A DNA stretch of 50,440 bases, from positions 1-50,440 of IMG/VR virus record IMGVR_UViG_3300033388_005055, one strand, 5' to 3'. Shown here piece after piece: positions 6,360 through 13,710 of this stretch. This DNA is from a virus. The stretch's first letter is position 1, and every line of letters begins with the position of its first letter. The position numbers were made by a program, and so were the translations under genes. The notes under the pieces are model-generated. The model was not told the DNA's origin and did no database searches. It worked only from the letters and a program-made list of their open reading frames with translations.

Positions 6360-6577
6360 TTGTCAGCCTTCAAGGATTTTAACCATTCCCTTACATGAGT
6401 GCAATTTTTACAGTCTGCTCCTTCTCCGTCGCACCTGTCGCAGGGGTCTGTTATAATGGTAGCCTTTTTATCAACCATAGGAATCCAAGCAAGAGATTTA
6501 ATTTTACTGCATTTTTTCCTCATGCTATCGTTGCATCTCCCGTTATTTTCAGTCCTTCGGCAATTATTGCAATTCAT
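6356..6577 (-). CDS. Cys-rich protein with two zinc-ribbon-like knuckles
   Basis: A 73-residue protein. C-x2-C near the N-terminus and C-D-R-C-x(7)-C-x2-C further on (residues about 46-59) suggest two metal sites. GGGGTGG lies upstream of the ATG. It follows a 15-codon ORF with which it overlaps by ATGA. Basic first half, W-L-K end. Function unknown. Confidence 0.6.
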   Translation of the reverse strand: MNCNNCRRTENNGRCNDSMRKKCSKIKSLAWIPMVDKKATIITDPCDRCDGEGADCKNCTHVREWLKSLKADK

Positions 6578-6621
6578 TTTATACCACCCCGTTCTAGTTT
6601 TAATTTCTCATTCATAAACAT
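6574..6621 (-). CDS. 15-codon leader ORF
   Basis: ATG 6621 follows a strong AGGAAAGGAG site, and its TGA overlaps the next ATG (ATGA). The ORF is the first one after the divergent promoter and probably sets up translation of the Cys-rich gene by coupling. The peptide itself may have no function. Confidence 0.35.
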   Translation of the reverse strand: MFMNEKLKLERGGIK

Positions 6622-6636
6622 TCTCTCCTTTCCTAA

Positions 6637-6665
6637 AGCATACTACACCTTATTTATATTGACAA
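6637..6665 (-). promoter_or_regulatory. Divergent promoter, leftward
   Basis: On the minus strand TTGTCA (complement of 6660-6665), 17 bases, then TATGCT (complement of 6637-6642). Its -35 box is superimposed on that of the rightward promoter at 6659, so the two compete for the same DNA. It serves the 6621-5739 operon. Confidence 0.5.
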
Positions 6666-6687
6666 GGTATTTTCTATGGTTTATTAT
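6659..6687 (+). promoter_or_regulatory. Divergent promoter, rightward (consensus -35)
   Basis: TTGACA (6659-6664), exactly 17 bases, TATTAT (6682-6687): a near-consensus sigma70 promoter for the 6708-8448 operon. AAGGAG (6697-6702) is the ribosome site for the first gene. Confidence 0.75.
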
Positions 6688-6707
6688 GGTAAATATAAGG
6701 AGTATTT

Positions 6708-6926
6708 ATGGCAAAAGATAAAGTAAAATACACTGTTACTTTTCCTGAAAAGATTTCGAATATGATCGATGAGATGTCAGAAAAAGATAGTGTTTCTAAA
6801 CCTGAAATAATGAGGAGGGCTATTTCTTTGTATTGGTACATTCAGAATGAAGTCGAGCCATCAGGAAACAAAATCTGTATTGTCGGGAGTGATGACAAAA
6901 TAATCAAAGAGGTGGTTTTTAGATGA
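6708..6926 (+). CDS. Ribbon-helix-helix (CopG/Arc-like) DNA-binding protein
   Basis: A 72-residue protein. VKYTVTFPEKISNMIDEMSE followed by K-P-E-I-M-R-R-A-I-S is the strand, helix A, helix B order of the RHH fold, with the alternating polar strand that reads the major groove. As the first gene after a divergent promoter pair, it is the likely autoregulator of both accessory operons. The C-terminal 25 residues are a separate short extension. It overlaps the next gene by ATGA. Confidence 0.75.
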   Translation: MAKDKVKYTVTFPEKISNMIDEMSEKDSVSKPEIMRRAISLYWYIQNEVEPSGNKICIVGSDDKIIKEVVFR

Positions 6927-7147
6927 GCAAAACTAATGATGGTGGTAATGTTTATCCAGTACACGAAAGGGTATATGTCGGAGATGGAATTCATGAAGAT
7001 AAATATCATGATGGAATGTCGCTCCGTGATTATTTTGCAGGGCAGGCTATAAGTGGGAATATCAACAAGGGAACTGGTATAGCTGAAACAATTGCAGAGG
7101 ATGCCTACAAAGTAGCCGACGCAATGCTAAAAGAGAGGGACAAATGA
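6923..7147 (+). CDS. Phage hypothetical protein with GMSLRDYFA motif
   Basis: A 74-residue protein with the G-M-S-L-R-D-Y-F-A-G-Q-A motif and an A-Y-K-V-A-D-A-M-L end. Proteins with this pair of motifs are common small phage proteins of unknown function. Start and stop overlap neighbours by ATGA. No catalytic residues can be named. Confidence 0.65.
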   Translation: MSKTNDGGNVYPVHERVYVGDGIHEDKYHDGMSLRDYFAGQAISGNINKGTGIAETIAEDAYKVADAMLKERDK

Positions 7148-7281
7148 CGGAGCATGAAGCATGGAAAAAAGAAATTACTAAAGTCCAAAAAGGTAATGAT
7201 AGATTATTTATTGTGGCTATTGTTTTGATCGTGGTAAATATTAGTCTGTTTATCGTTAGAATTGTAATGAAAGGAGCTTAA
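7144..7281 (+). CDS. 45-residue single-pass membrane protein
   Basis: ATG 7144 overlaps the preceding stop. A charged N-terminal half is followed by one transmembrane helix (about residues 21-40) and a short basic end. It is coupled in the RHH operon. Such tiny membrane proteins in phage accessory operons can act in exclusion or signalling; nothing here specifies which. Confidence 0.5.
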   Translation: MTEHEAWKKEITKVQKGNDRLFIVAIVLIVVNISLFIVRIVMKGA

Positions 7282-7284
7282 CAA

Positions 7285-7494
7285 ATGAGCGGAAAGAAGA
7301 CTAAGAGTTATCGAAAGACTGCTGAGAAGGAAGTCGAAAAGAAATACACATCGATCGTAGACGATGCTCACAAGAAATTTATTTCCGATATTCTCGCTAT
7401 GCCTAAACGGGATAGATGGAAATTTGGGTGGTTGGTTATCCGTGGGATTAACCCTTGGGAATGGTCAAGGAAACAGGTAGAGGGGGAAGTGTGA
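7285..7494 (+). CDS. Hypothetical basic protein
   Basis: A 69-residue protein, lysine-rich at the N-terminus, with tryptophans near the end (W-x-F-G-W-L-V and N-P-W-E-W-S). AAAGGAG precedes it. Its TGA overlaps the GTG of the HAD-like gene. No family recognised. Confidence 0.55.
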   Translation: MSGKKTKSYRKTAEKEVEKKYTSIVDDAHKKFISDILAMPKRDRWKFGWLVIRGINPWEWSRKQVEGEV

Positions 7495-7778
7495 TAATAG
7501 CAATAGATTATGATGGGACAATTACAGAAGATATTAATCTGTTTTCTCAAATAGTAAGTCTAATGAAAAAATCAGGACATAAACCAATAATTGTTACTAT
7601 GAGATATACCCATGAAGAGGATAATACTTTGAATGCAATTTTACAGAAAAACAGTTGGGATGTTCCTGTCTATTATACTGGACGTAAAGCAAAAAGAGAT
7701 TTTATGTTTAATCTGGGAATCCTTGTTGATATATGGATCGATGATAGACCAGATTGGATACTTGAAGACTCTCTATAA
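7491..7778 (+). CDS. Short HAD-like phosphatase
   Basis: A 95-residue protein starting at GTG 7491 (AGGGGGAAG upstream, GTGA overlap). HAD motif I is I-A-I-D-Y-D-G-T-I-T (residues 3-12), motif II is I-V-T-M-R, a conserved lysine lies in G-R-K-A-K-R, and motif IV is D-I-W-I-D-D-R. It has no cap domain, so it belongs to the minimal HAD hydrolases seen in phages. A phosphomonoesterase activity on a nucleotide or nucleic-acid end is plausible but the substrate is unknown. Confidence 0.75.
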   Translation: MIIAIDYDGTITEDINLFSQIVSLMKKSGHKPIIVTMRYTHEEDNTLNAILQKNSWDVPVYYTGRKAKRDFMFNLGILVDIWIDDRPDWILEDSL

Positions 7779-7788
7779 CTAAAAAAAT

Positions 7789-7809
7789 CCCCGCTCTCGA
7801 TAAGCGGGG
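7789..7809. terminator. Strong GC hairpin before the lipoprotein gene
   Basis: CCCCGCT (7789-7795) pairs with AGCGGGG (7803-7809), with a 7-base loop. A run of seven A lies on its left, so it is a rho-independent terminator only when read on the minus strand. On the plus strand it sits just upstream of the lipoprotein gene's ribosome site, where it may instead stabilise the mRNA or partly block readthrough. Confidence 0.5.
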
Positions 7810-7825
7810 CAAAGGAAGAATAATT

Positions 7826-8323
7826 ATGAAAAATGGAAAATTAAAAAATGTGCCTGTACTAATAATATACTTCATGATCTTAGGTTTTGCAAGCTGTGAA
7901 AATCCTGTAGTATCTGATCCAGTTGTCCCTGAGGTTGAAATCCAAGAAGAAGAACAGGAGATTATTCCTGATCCGGTTGAAGAGACAATCATAGAAGTCG
8001 AACCTGAGGTTATTATCGAAGATCCGATAATTGTAGTGCCTGGAATAGAATCTACGTTGTACAGCCTTCAGGGAGTGCAGAGAGTGGAAACTTCGGAGCC
8101 TTATGAAATAAACCGATATGTAATCTCTGAAGTAGAATATATTGATATGATGGTAGAGGTTGACGGTAAAGATTATTTCCTGTTTATGGGTGATAATATA
8201 TTAAATAATTTTGGGATTGACGCAACATGTATGACTTTAGAGGAATTTAATATTATTATTGAGATTGTGGGATTGTTTCCGGGGGTATCGCTGAAAGAGT
8301 TGAAGGAGGTTTATAATCCATGA
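7826..8323 (+). CDS. Acidic lipoprotein, candidate surface or exclusion protein
   Basis: A 165-residue protein with AAAGGAAG before the ATG. A basic N-terminus, a hydrophobic core and the lipobox G-F-A-S-C (Cys about 24) give a lipoprotein signal. The next 45 residues are P/E/V/I-rich acidic repeats (PDPVEE, VEPEV, EDPI) that would form an extended stalk, followed by a compact C-terminal domain. Phage lipoproteins not linked to lysis are often superinfection-exclusion or surface-modifying factors. That role is inferred only from localisation and its accessory-operon position. Confidence 0.65.
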   Translation: MKNGKLKNVPVLIIYFMILGFASCENPVVSDPVVPEVEIQEEEQEIIPDPVEETIIEVEPEVIIEDPIIVVPGIESTLYSLQGVQRVETSEPYEINRYVISEVEYIDMMVEVDGKDYFLFMGDNILNNFGIDATCMTLEEFNIIIEIVGLFPGVSLKELKEVYNP

Positions 8324-8448
8324 ATATTATTAAGAAGATAGTTTGTAAACATAACTATATAAAAAAAAGAGGGAATATCAGAATTGGATTTGAATATAAA
8401 TGTCTTGATTATAGGCAATGCTCAAAATGTAATAAAATCATTATATAA
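8320..8448 (+). CDS. 42-residue zinc-ribbon-like peptide
   Basis: ATG 8320 overlaps the lipoprotein stop (ATGA). It carries C-x-H near residue 9 and, later, C...C-x2-C (residues 28, 34, 37) with an I-I-I end. The spacing suggests a single metal site. It is the last gene before a bidirectional terminator. Function unknown. Confidence 0.5.
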   Translation: MNIIKKIVCKHNYIKKRGNIRIGFEYKCLDYRQCSKCNKIII

Positions 8449-8449
8449 T

Positions 8450-8480
8450 AAAAAAGCTCCCTTAATTGGGAGCCTTTTTT
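8450..8480. terminator. Bidirectional terminator
   Basis: GCTCCC (8456-8461) and GGGAGC (8468-8473) flank a 6-base loop, with six A on the left and six T on the right. It ends both the plus accessory operon and the minus late operon. Confidence 0.85.
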
Positions 8481-8895
8481 ACTGATCTTTCGCTTTCCAA
8501 TCTTCCATGGTATGAGTTTTTAGATAATCTTCTTTAATCTGTAAATGTTCTATTTTTCTGTCTGGTTCTGTCATATTCCAATGATCAACAATAACTTTTA
8601 ATTCTGACAAATCAATCAGATTATTACAATCTTTATCATAGAATCTTTTATCATTTCCATTGATAAACATGAACTGTCTATTCACATCTATTTTCAGAAA
8701 GATTTTTATATCTTCACCTGACAGATAGACTCTTTGATTTTCAGGTGATTCGAAAATAAGGTCTTCTTCTGTTTCTCCGATCTGTTTTAATGGTTCTGGT
8801 TTTGATAAATCATATACTTTGCTGTTAATTGTGAGATTTGAGCCTGATAAACTAATCTCATCGGCTATTTTATTTAATTGCGTTTGTATTTTCAT
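8479..8895 (-). CDS. Hypothetical protein downstream of the tail fibre
   Basis: A 138-residue charged protein directly downstream of and touching the fibre gene, the usual place of a tail-fibre assembly chaperone or a second fibre component. A segment around residues 85-100 (D-x-D-x-N-x-L-I-D-L-S-E-L) looks like a dockerin or EF-hand type calcium loop. No known chaperone family is recognised. It is the last gene of the late operon. Confidence 0.6.
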   Translation of the reverse strand: MKIQTQLNKIADEISLSGSNLTINSKVYDLSKPEPLKQIGETEEDLIFESPENQRVYLSGEDIKIFLKIDVNRQFMFINGNDKRFYDKDCNNLIDLSELKVIVDHWNMTEPDRKIEHLQIKEDYLKTHTMEDWKAKDQ

Positions 8896-10076
8896 TAGTA
8901 TTTCACTCCTGTTACAAAATATTCATATATTGCTGTTCCCGATACAGACGCCCCTGCAATGGTTCTAAAAACTAAATCACAATCTGGAGTGTCCGGAGTG
9001 AACCTATAACAAATAATACTTGATGCTGATACATTTTCCGTTGAAAGTGCATGTATGTAATAATCAGTAGACGCAACATCTATTACAAAAGGCAGAGTAT
9101 CTGTGGCTGAATTGGACGAAGAAAATGTTACACTTCCAAGCCCTGTGAATTCCACGTTACCGTCAGACCATTGTTTTACCTTGTCGTTTGATACTTTATA
9201 ATCGGAAGTAACCTCATTATCAGGGATCCATTTTGAAAGTGAAGCATCCCAATGGCCTGACGTTTTTAATCCATCTGATATTGGAGTTCCTAGAGAAGAA
9301 GCACCATTATGAATCCCTGTCCCTTTTAAATAAGTTAATCCAGAACCATTAGAAACGACTTTATATTTCTGACCATCTTCAGAACCATCTTCAAGAGTTA
9401 CAGTATTATTCCCACCTGAAGTGTCAGAATTAACTTTTATTTCTCTACTGTTCCCGGCTTCAACAGTTGTATCAGCACTGACAGAAACTTGATACTCAAA
9501 ATATGGCGGTTCCTGTGTAATAGTCAGAATCGATGATCCATCTCCAGTAAATGAACATAAAAGACAATCATAAATAGTCGGTGCTGTATCGTTGACAATT
9601 ATCTCAAAACTGGGCTCTTTTTCATAAACATAAGATCCCGATTTTTTCGCACGATTACGGCTTCCACCGTCAATTTCTTTATATTTGAGCTTAACATAAT
9701 TGACTGTTACTCCGTCGAGTGTCCCGGTTGCTGCAAGATCAAGATTTATTTGGGCTATACTCTCAACGATAAGCGCTAGAATGTCCTCACTCTGTACGGT
9801 CGGTGGTAAAGATGAAAAATCATCAGGAGTTTCTACCGAGAACCCTACAGAACCGAATGCTGCATCGATATTCATATCATCGAAATTGGTTCCTTTTGAA
9901 CAAATCCCGCCACGTAAAAGCTGCGGAGTAAGATTCGTAATAGCTCTCATCATCGTACTCATAAAGTCACGGGATGCGTTAAAATCTCTTCCTAGGTCCT
10001 GCGCGTAATATCTATCCCCTACAGCTAGAGGGATTCCACCTGAATATAATGGATTCTGATATTTTATTCTGCTCAT
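8895..10076 (-). CDS. Tail fibre protein
   Basis: A 393-residue protein. The N-terminal about 150 residues begin with a Y-x-x-G-I-P-L-A-V-G-D-R-Y-Y-A-Q-D-L segment like the baseplate-attachment ends of many fibres. The remainder is rich in S, T, G and N with short beta-strand repeats, typical of a trimeric fibre shaft and tip. It follows the baseplate J and I-like genes, as fibres do in P2/Mu-type clusters. Host specificity should lie in the last about 150 residues. Confidence 0.7.
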   Translation of the reverse strand: MSRIKYQNPLYSGGIPLAVGDRYYAQDLGRDFNASRDFMSTMMRAITNLTPQLLRGGICSKGTNFDDMNIDAAFGSVGFSVETPDDFSSLPPTVQSEDILALIVESIAQINLDLAATGTLDGVTVNYVKLKYKEIDGGSRNRAKKSGSYVYEKEPSFEIIVNDTAPTIYDCLLCSFTGDGSSILTITQEPPYFEYQVSVSADTTVEAGNSREIKVNSDTSGGNNTVTLEDGSEDGQKYKVVSNGSGLTYLKGTGIHNGASSLGTPISDGLKTSGHWDASLSKWIPDNEVTSDYKVSNDKVKQWSDGNVEFTGLGSVTFSSSNSATDTLPFVIDVASTDYYIHALSTENVSASSIICYRFTPDTPDCDLVFRTIAGASVSGTAIYEYFVTGVKY

Positions 10077-10092
10077 AAATTATCTCCTTTTT

Positions 10093-10878
10093 TTAGTTTA
10101 TTATACCATTAGGATAAACTATAAATTGACCTGATGTATTAAAGTATCCTAAAAATACTCTATAATATGCAGGAACAACGTCTTCTAATGATAATTTAAT
10201 CTGTTCAACTTCATCATATGTCAATATTTTATTATCTACATCTATATATATATTCCCTGCGATTTCTATCTCATCACCGGCTCCGATTAAATCAATGCCG
10301 AATTCAGTGTTTCCCATAGCTCCGACCTGAGAGCCCATTAAATCGGCTCCATAATCTCCGATGTTATCAGTTCCTAAAGTACCGTTAAATGAAGTGTCGG
10401 CAGCTTCAACTAGAATGAAATCTGTCGGAGAATCCCAGACCCATTCTGAAGTGTCGGACACATCAGTTCCAAGGATAGCCCAAAAATTATCTGGGTCATC
10501 GGCTTCATGTCCGAATAGAATCCAATCGGCTGAATCTTGAGCTCTAGCAATTTGAGAATCCCCGCCGGCTATAGAGTCAATTCTCGGCTTTGCGTCTTCT
10601 TCCCATAGTCCCCGGTTCTTATGAGCTTTTACAGCTCCTCTTATTTTTTCTCTTTTTGTTCTGCTGGAATCAGTGTCAAGAATTCCAGCGCTAAGATAAT
10701 TACCAATATCATTTAATAATATCTCTGGCATCCCTGCAGGATCAATTATGCAATTAAGACATAATACATCTTCTTTCCATTCTGCAAGATTAGAATCTAT
10801 CTTATCAGCCATAGCAATGAGTTTTTTATCTCGGGTAAAAAATGAGGGAATAAACTCTTTAAAGGGTATCGGTAACAT
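10093..10878 (-). CDS. Tail protein I-like baseplate component
   Basis: A 261-residue protein. The N-terminus (I-P-F-K-E-F-I-P) and a following L-x-x-I-G-x-Y-L segment with an R-G-A-V-K-A-H-K-N-R-G-L-W motif resemble P2 gpI/PBSX XkdU-type proteins, which link baseplate to fibres. GGAG precedes the ATG and the gene abuts baseplate J. The middle glycine/aspartate-rich part is probably a beta-insert. Confidence 0.65.
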   Translation of the reverse strand: MLPIPFKEFIPSFFTRDKKLIAMADKIDSNLAEWKEDVLCLNCIIDPAGMPEILLNDIGNYLSAGILDTDSSRTKREKIRGAVKAHKNRGLWEEDAKPRIDSIAGGDSQIARAQDSADWILFGHEADDPDNFWAILGTDVSDTSEWVWDSPTDFILVEAADTSFNGTLGTDNIGDYGADLMGSQVGAMGNTEFGIDLIGAGDEIEIAGNIYIDVDNKILTYDEVEQIKLSLEDVVPAYYRVFLGYFNTSGQFIVYPNGIIN

Positions 10879-12633
10879 TTATACAATCTCCGTAATAGTC
10901 ATAGTCCCGTCCGTGGTGATCTCATCTACATCTACCGTAATCGGAAAAGAGGGGACCGCTACTGTTAAATAATCAACTCCGTTTACATTATTATCAACAT
11001 ATCCCAAAGCGTCAGATTCTTGAACATCTCCACCGACTGTACGATAAACAAGATTTTCAATCAATTTTTGTATCTGGTCGAAATTTTCAGCACCGAATGA
11101 AGTGGAAAAAATTGTATTTATGAGATTTACAGCTGATGTAATTCCACTTGCTTCGAAATTATCAAAGATTTCTTTCCCTGTTTCTGAGAAAAATAACTGC
11201 CAGGCTAAAACTGTGAAAGGTTGGACATTGACAAAAGTGAAACCAGGTAATAATTTAATCGCTGATGTTACATTTTGAGTCAAGAAAGTTGCATCCTGGA
11301 CCCGCACGTCGATTGATTCTAAAATTGTCCGGGAGATAAGATAATCTTCAAGGTCAGATTTTAACTGAGCTGATGCATTTCCCCCGCCGTTTGCAATTCC
11401 TATTACTTGAGCCGATAAAACTCCGAAAGCATTTTCATTTACTTTAACCTGAGAGAATCCCCCGAATGCCTCTGCGAGTGCTTCCCCGTCTTCAGCTGTA
11501 ATAAATCTTTCTCTTGCTTTCAATAGGAGAGGGCCGAGCCTTTTCCCTGTGGCTATACTTTCCGGATTATCTCCTCCGGATAATGTTGATTGATTAGAAA
11601 CTCCGACTATATTGGAATTCGCGCCGGCATATATATTTAATGAATCTATGACAGAAATATTACTATCTGATCCACCACCAATCGCGAAAGTTGCATTTAT
11701 ATCGAAAGCGGGAGGAACGATTCCATATTCTCCATCACCGAATCGAATAACTCCGACATTATCAGTCGTATATATTAATTCATAATTCTTATCGGTTGGA
11801 CCGGAAAAAACAAGAGTATCAACTTTTATATAAATATCCCCGTTTATTTCTATGACCAGAGTATCATCAACTATGCTTTCCTCGACTAAAGAAAAATCCT
11901 GCCAGTCTGTTATACCGTCCGAAGATCCGACCGATCTTGAATCCTGTGTTTCCTGCTGATATACGGTGACGGAAACTGAAAGAAGCTTTATATCATGCGT
12001 TCCTGTTCCCTGATCAAGAAGGTCGATAAATGTTCCGGAATAGGCATTTTCAAGGGAAGTTGCTATCCTGATTAAAGTATCTGAAACTTTAATAATCCAA
12101 TATTCAGTATCTACAACTAACGGGAGGGGAAGATCAGATCCAGAAAATACAACTTTTTCTCCAGTCGTAAAAACTCTCACTACTGTTATTGTATCGGTAC
12201 CGGTATTTACAGCCCCAGGGAGAAATCCTTCTGTAACTTCTGAAACTGTTATCCCTGATCTGGCTTCGAATATTTTTGATGATACATTTAAAGAGCCGGC
12301 TGTCTGTGCTTTTAAGTCTGCAGTTGAAACATTAAAAGGAAATGAAGCATTTTTATCTATATAAAATAGAATCGCTCCGGAGGATGTGTCTTGAGGATTC
12401 AGAAAATAATCAATCAATTCCAATAAATCCGCGGTATTCTGTCTGGTGTATGATGTTCTTAAAACAAGGTTGTTTCCCATGGCATTAATCCACATGGAAA
12501 TTACATCACCTATTCCCGCCCATATTCTTTTAAACCAATTCGGCTTATCTGCAAGTTCTGGATCTGAGTTTATATCATTAAGAACCGTGTTAAATGTTCT
12601 CGATGTGAATTGAATGGGGTTTTTGATAGACAT
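10879..12633 (-). CDS. Baseplate J-like wedge protein
   Basis: A 584-residue protein. The order of segments (N-terminal R-T-x-x-T-V-L-x-D-I, mid-region G-D-G-E-Y-G-I-V-P, G-G-D-N-P-E-S, then R-x-R-F-I-T-A-E-D) is that of P2 gpJ/Mu gp47-type baseplate wedge proteins. A GG(D/E)xPES-like signature followed by ARERFITAEDGEALA is highly characteristic. It is longer than P2 J because of an inserted about 100-residue beta-rich domain near residues 140-240. It forms the wedge ring that opens on contraction. Confidence 0.85.
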   Translation of the reverse strand: MSIKNPIQFTSRTFNTVLNDINSDPELADKPNWFKRIWAGIGDVISMWINAMGNNLVLRTSYTRQNTADLLELIDYFLNPQDTSSGAILFYIDKNASFPFNVSTADLKAQTAGSLNVSSKIFEARSGITVSEVTEGFLPGAVNTGTDTITVVRVFTTGEKVVFSGSDLPLPLVVDTEYWIIKVSDTLIRIATSLENAYSGTFIDLLDQGTGTHDIKLLSVSVTVYQQETQDSRSVGSSDGITDWQDFSLVEESIVDDTLVIEINGDIYIKVDTLVFSGPTDKNYELIYTTDNVGVIRFGDGEYGIVPPAFDINATFAIGGGSDSNISVIDSLNIYAGANSNIVGVSNQSTLSGGDNPESIATGKRLGPLLLKARERFITAEDGEALAEAFGGFSQVKVNENAFGVLSAQVIGIANGGGNASAQLKSDLEDYLISRTILESIDVRVQDATFLTQNVTSAIKLLPGFTFVNVQPFTVLAWQLFFSETGKEIFDNFEASGITSAVNLINTIFSTSFGAENFDQIQKLIENLVYRTVGGDVQESDALGYVDNNVNGVDYLTVAVPSFPITVDVDEITTDGTMTITEIV

Positions 12634-12652
12634 ATTCTCTCCTTATTTCGAA

Positions 12653-13054
12653 TCATACCGAAAACTTCGCTGTTGTATTTTGAGTATTTGCAATATCAAA
12701 TAATGCAATATAAAAAATTGATACATCAATAAAGTTCTCTTTATTATCAATTTTAACAGAATTTTGAGAAACTGCAATTCTTCTATCTTTGGATCCGTTC
12801 TGACCATTGCCGACATTAACGTTTCTTTTCGATAATGCTGATACAACATTATAGGGAATTAAAACTGATTGTACTATCGCGTTCGGTGTATTCTCATATT
12901 GATCTAATCCAGCTGAATCATTATCTCTATTATAATAAAGACTTCTTACATTCTGGTTAACGATAGAATGTATATCTGATTCGATTTCCCTTTTTAAATC
13001 ACCTTGTCCGTAATAGAAGAAATTGTCAAAATCTTTTAATTGTTCAATGCTCAT
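12653..13054 (-). CDS. Baseplate wedge protein, possibly gp25-like
   Basis: A 133-residue protein between spike and J-like genes, the position of gpW/gp25 lysozyme-like wedge proteins. It is about the right length, begins with a helical segment and ends with beta strands. The canonical gp25 E-P-R motif is not obvious, so the assignment rests on gene order. It overlaps the spike gene by ATGA. Confidence 0.5.
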   Translation of the reverse strand: MSIEQLKDFDNFFYYGQGDLKREIESDIHSIVNQNVRSLYYNRDNDSAGLDQYENTPNAIVQSVLIPYNVVSALSKRNVNVGNGQNGSKDRRIAVSQNSVKIDNKENFIDVSIFYIALFDIANTQNTTAKFSV

Positions 13055-13710
13055 TTATCACCTACTTCTACCTGGGAACTTCCCGAGGTAATTTTCCCGT
13101 CCTGTTTTGTCGGTGTTGGGTTTCCTCCAAAAAATGTTGTTAATGCTGTTTTGAGTGCTGCACCTCCATCATTAGGAACTGGTACCCATGCTTGAAATAC
13201 TGCTAGAAATCCAGACCAGAATGACCAGTATGCAGAATCCTCAGAACTTGAGGAAGTTGTCGTATCATCAACTCTCGAAGATGACCGATAATCTTTTTTC
13301 CCGATCTGCAATAAATCAGCTTCCTCATCATATTTCATCATTATTTTATCAGCAGGAGATTCAAATAATATATGCGTTGTCGGTTTTCCGTCGTAATTTT
13401 TGGGGATCATTCCCTTTATCCGGTTCGACTTCCCTATACAGATAGGAAAGTCCCGGTTTCCGTCAACAAATTGAATTATAACATAATCATCCTTTTTTAC
13501 AGTGGATAATAGATTTTTATCTGTCCCATGACACCATGCTGCCTTGTTATTTGTATCCCATCCGAGAGAAGGAACCTGAATTAAAACTCTCCCTAATTTC
13601 TCAGGATCGTTTAAATCTTTGACTTGTCCTTCCCTAGGAATTAAGAATTTCACTTGACGATCTATAATAGAGTTGATTATTCCGAATAAAGTATCTTTAT
13701 CATATATCAT
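13051..13710 (-). CDS. Baseplate spike/gpV-like protein with OB domain
   Basis: A 219-residue protein. Residues about 24-75 (V-K-D-L-N-D-P-E-K-L-G-R-V-L-I-Q-V-P ... W-C) match the gp5/gpV OB fold of spike-hub proteins, which contact the D-like hub. The C-terminal part is short with many D, S and G and a G-D-K end, so the spike is small and lacks a lysozyme domain. It is flanked by hub and wedge genes. Confidence 0.75.
   Translation of the reverse strand: MIYDKDTLFGIINSIIDRQVKFLIPREGQVKDLNDPEKLGRVLIQVPSLGWDTNNKAAWCHGTDKNLLSTVKKDDYVIIQFVDGNRDFPICIGKSNRIKGMIPKNYDGKPTTHILFESPADKIMMKYDEEADLLQIGKKDYRSSSRVDDTTTSSSSEDSAYWSFWSGFLAVFQAWVPVPNDGGAALKTALTTFFGGNPTPTKQDGKITSGSSQVEVGDK

Noticed and set aside
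10879-12633. Prophage remnant status or degraded genes
   Set aside because: All structural genes are full length and no frameshifts apart from the programmed one were found.
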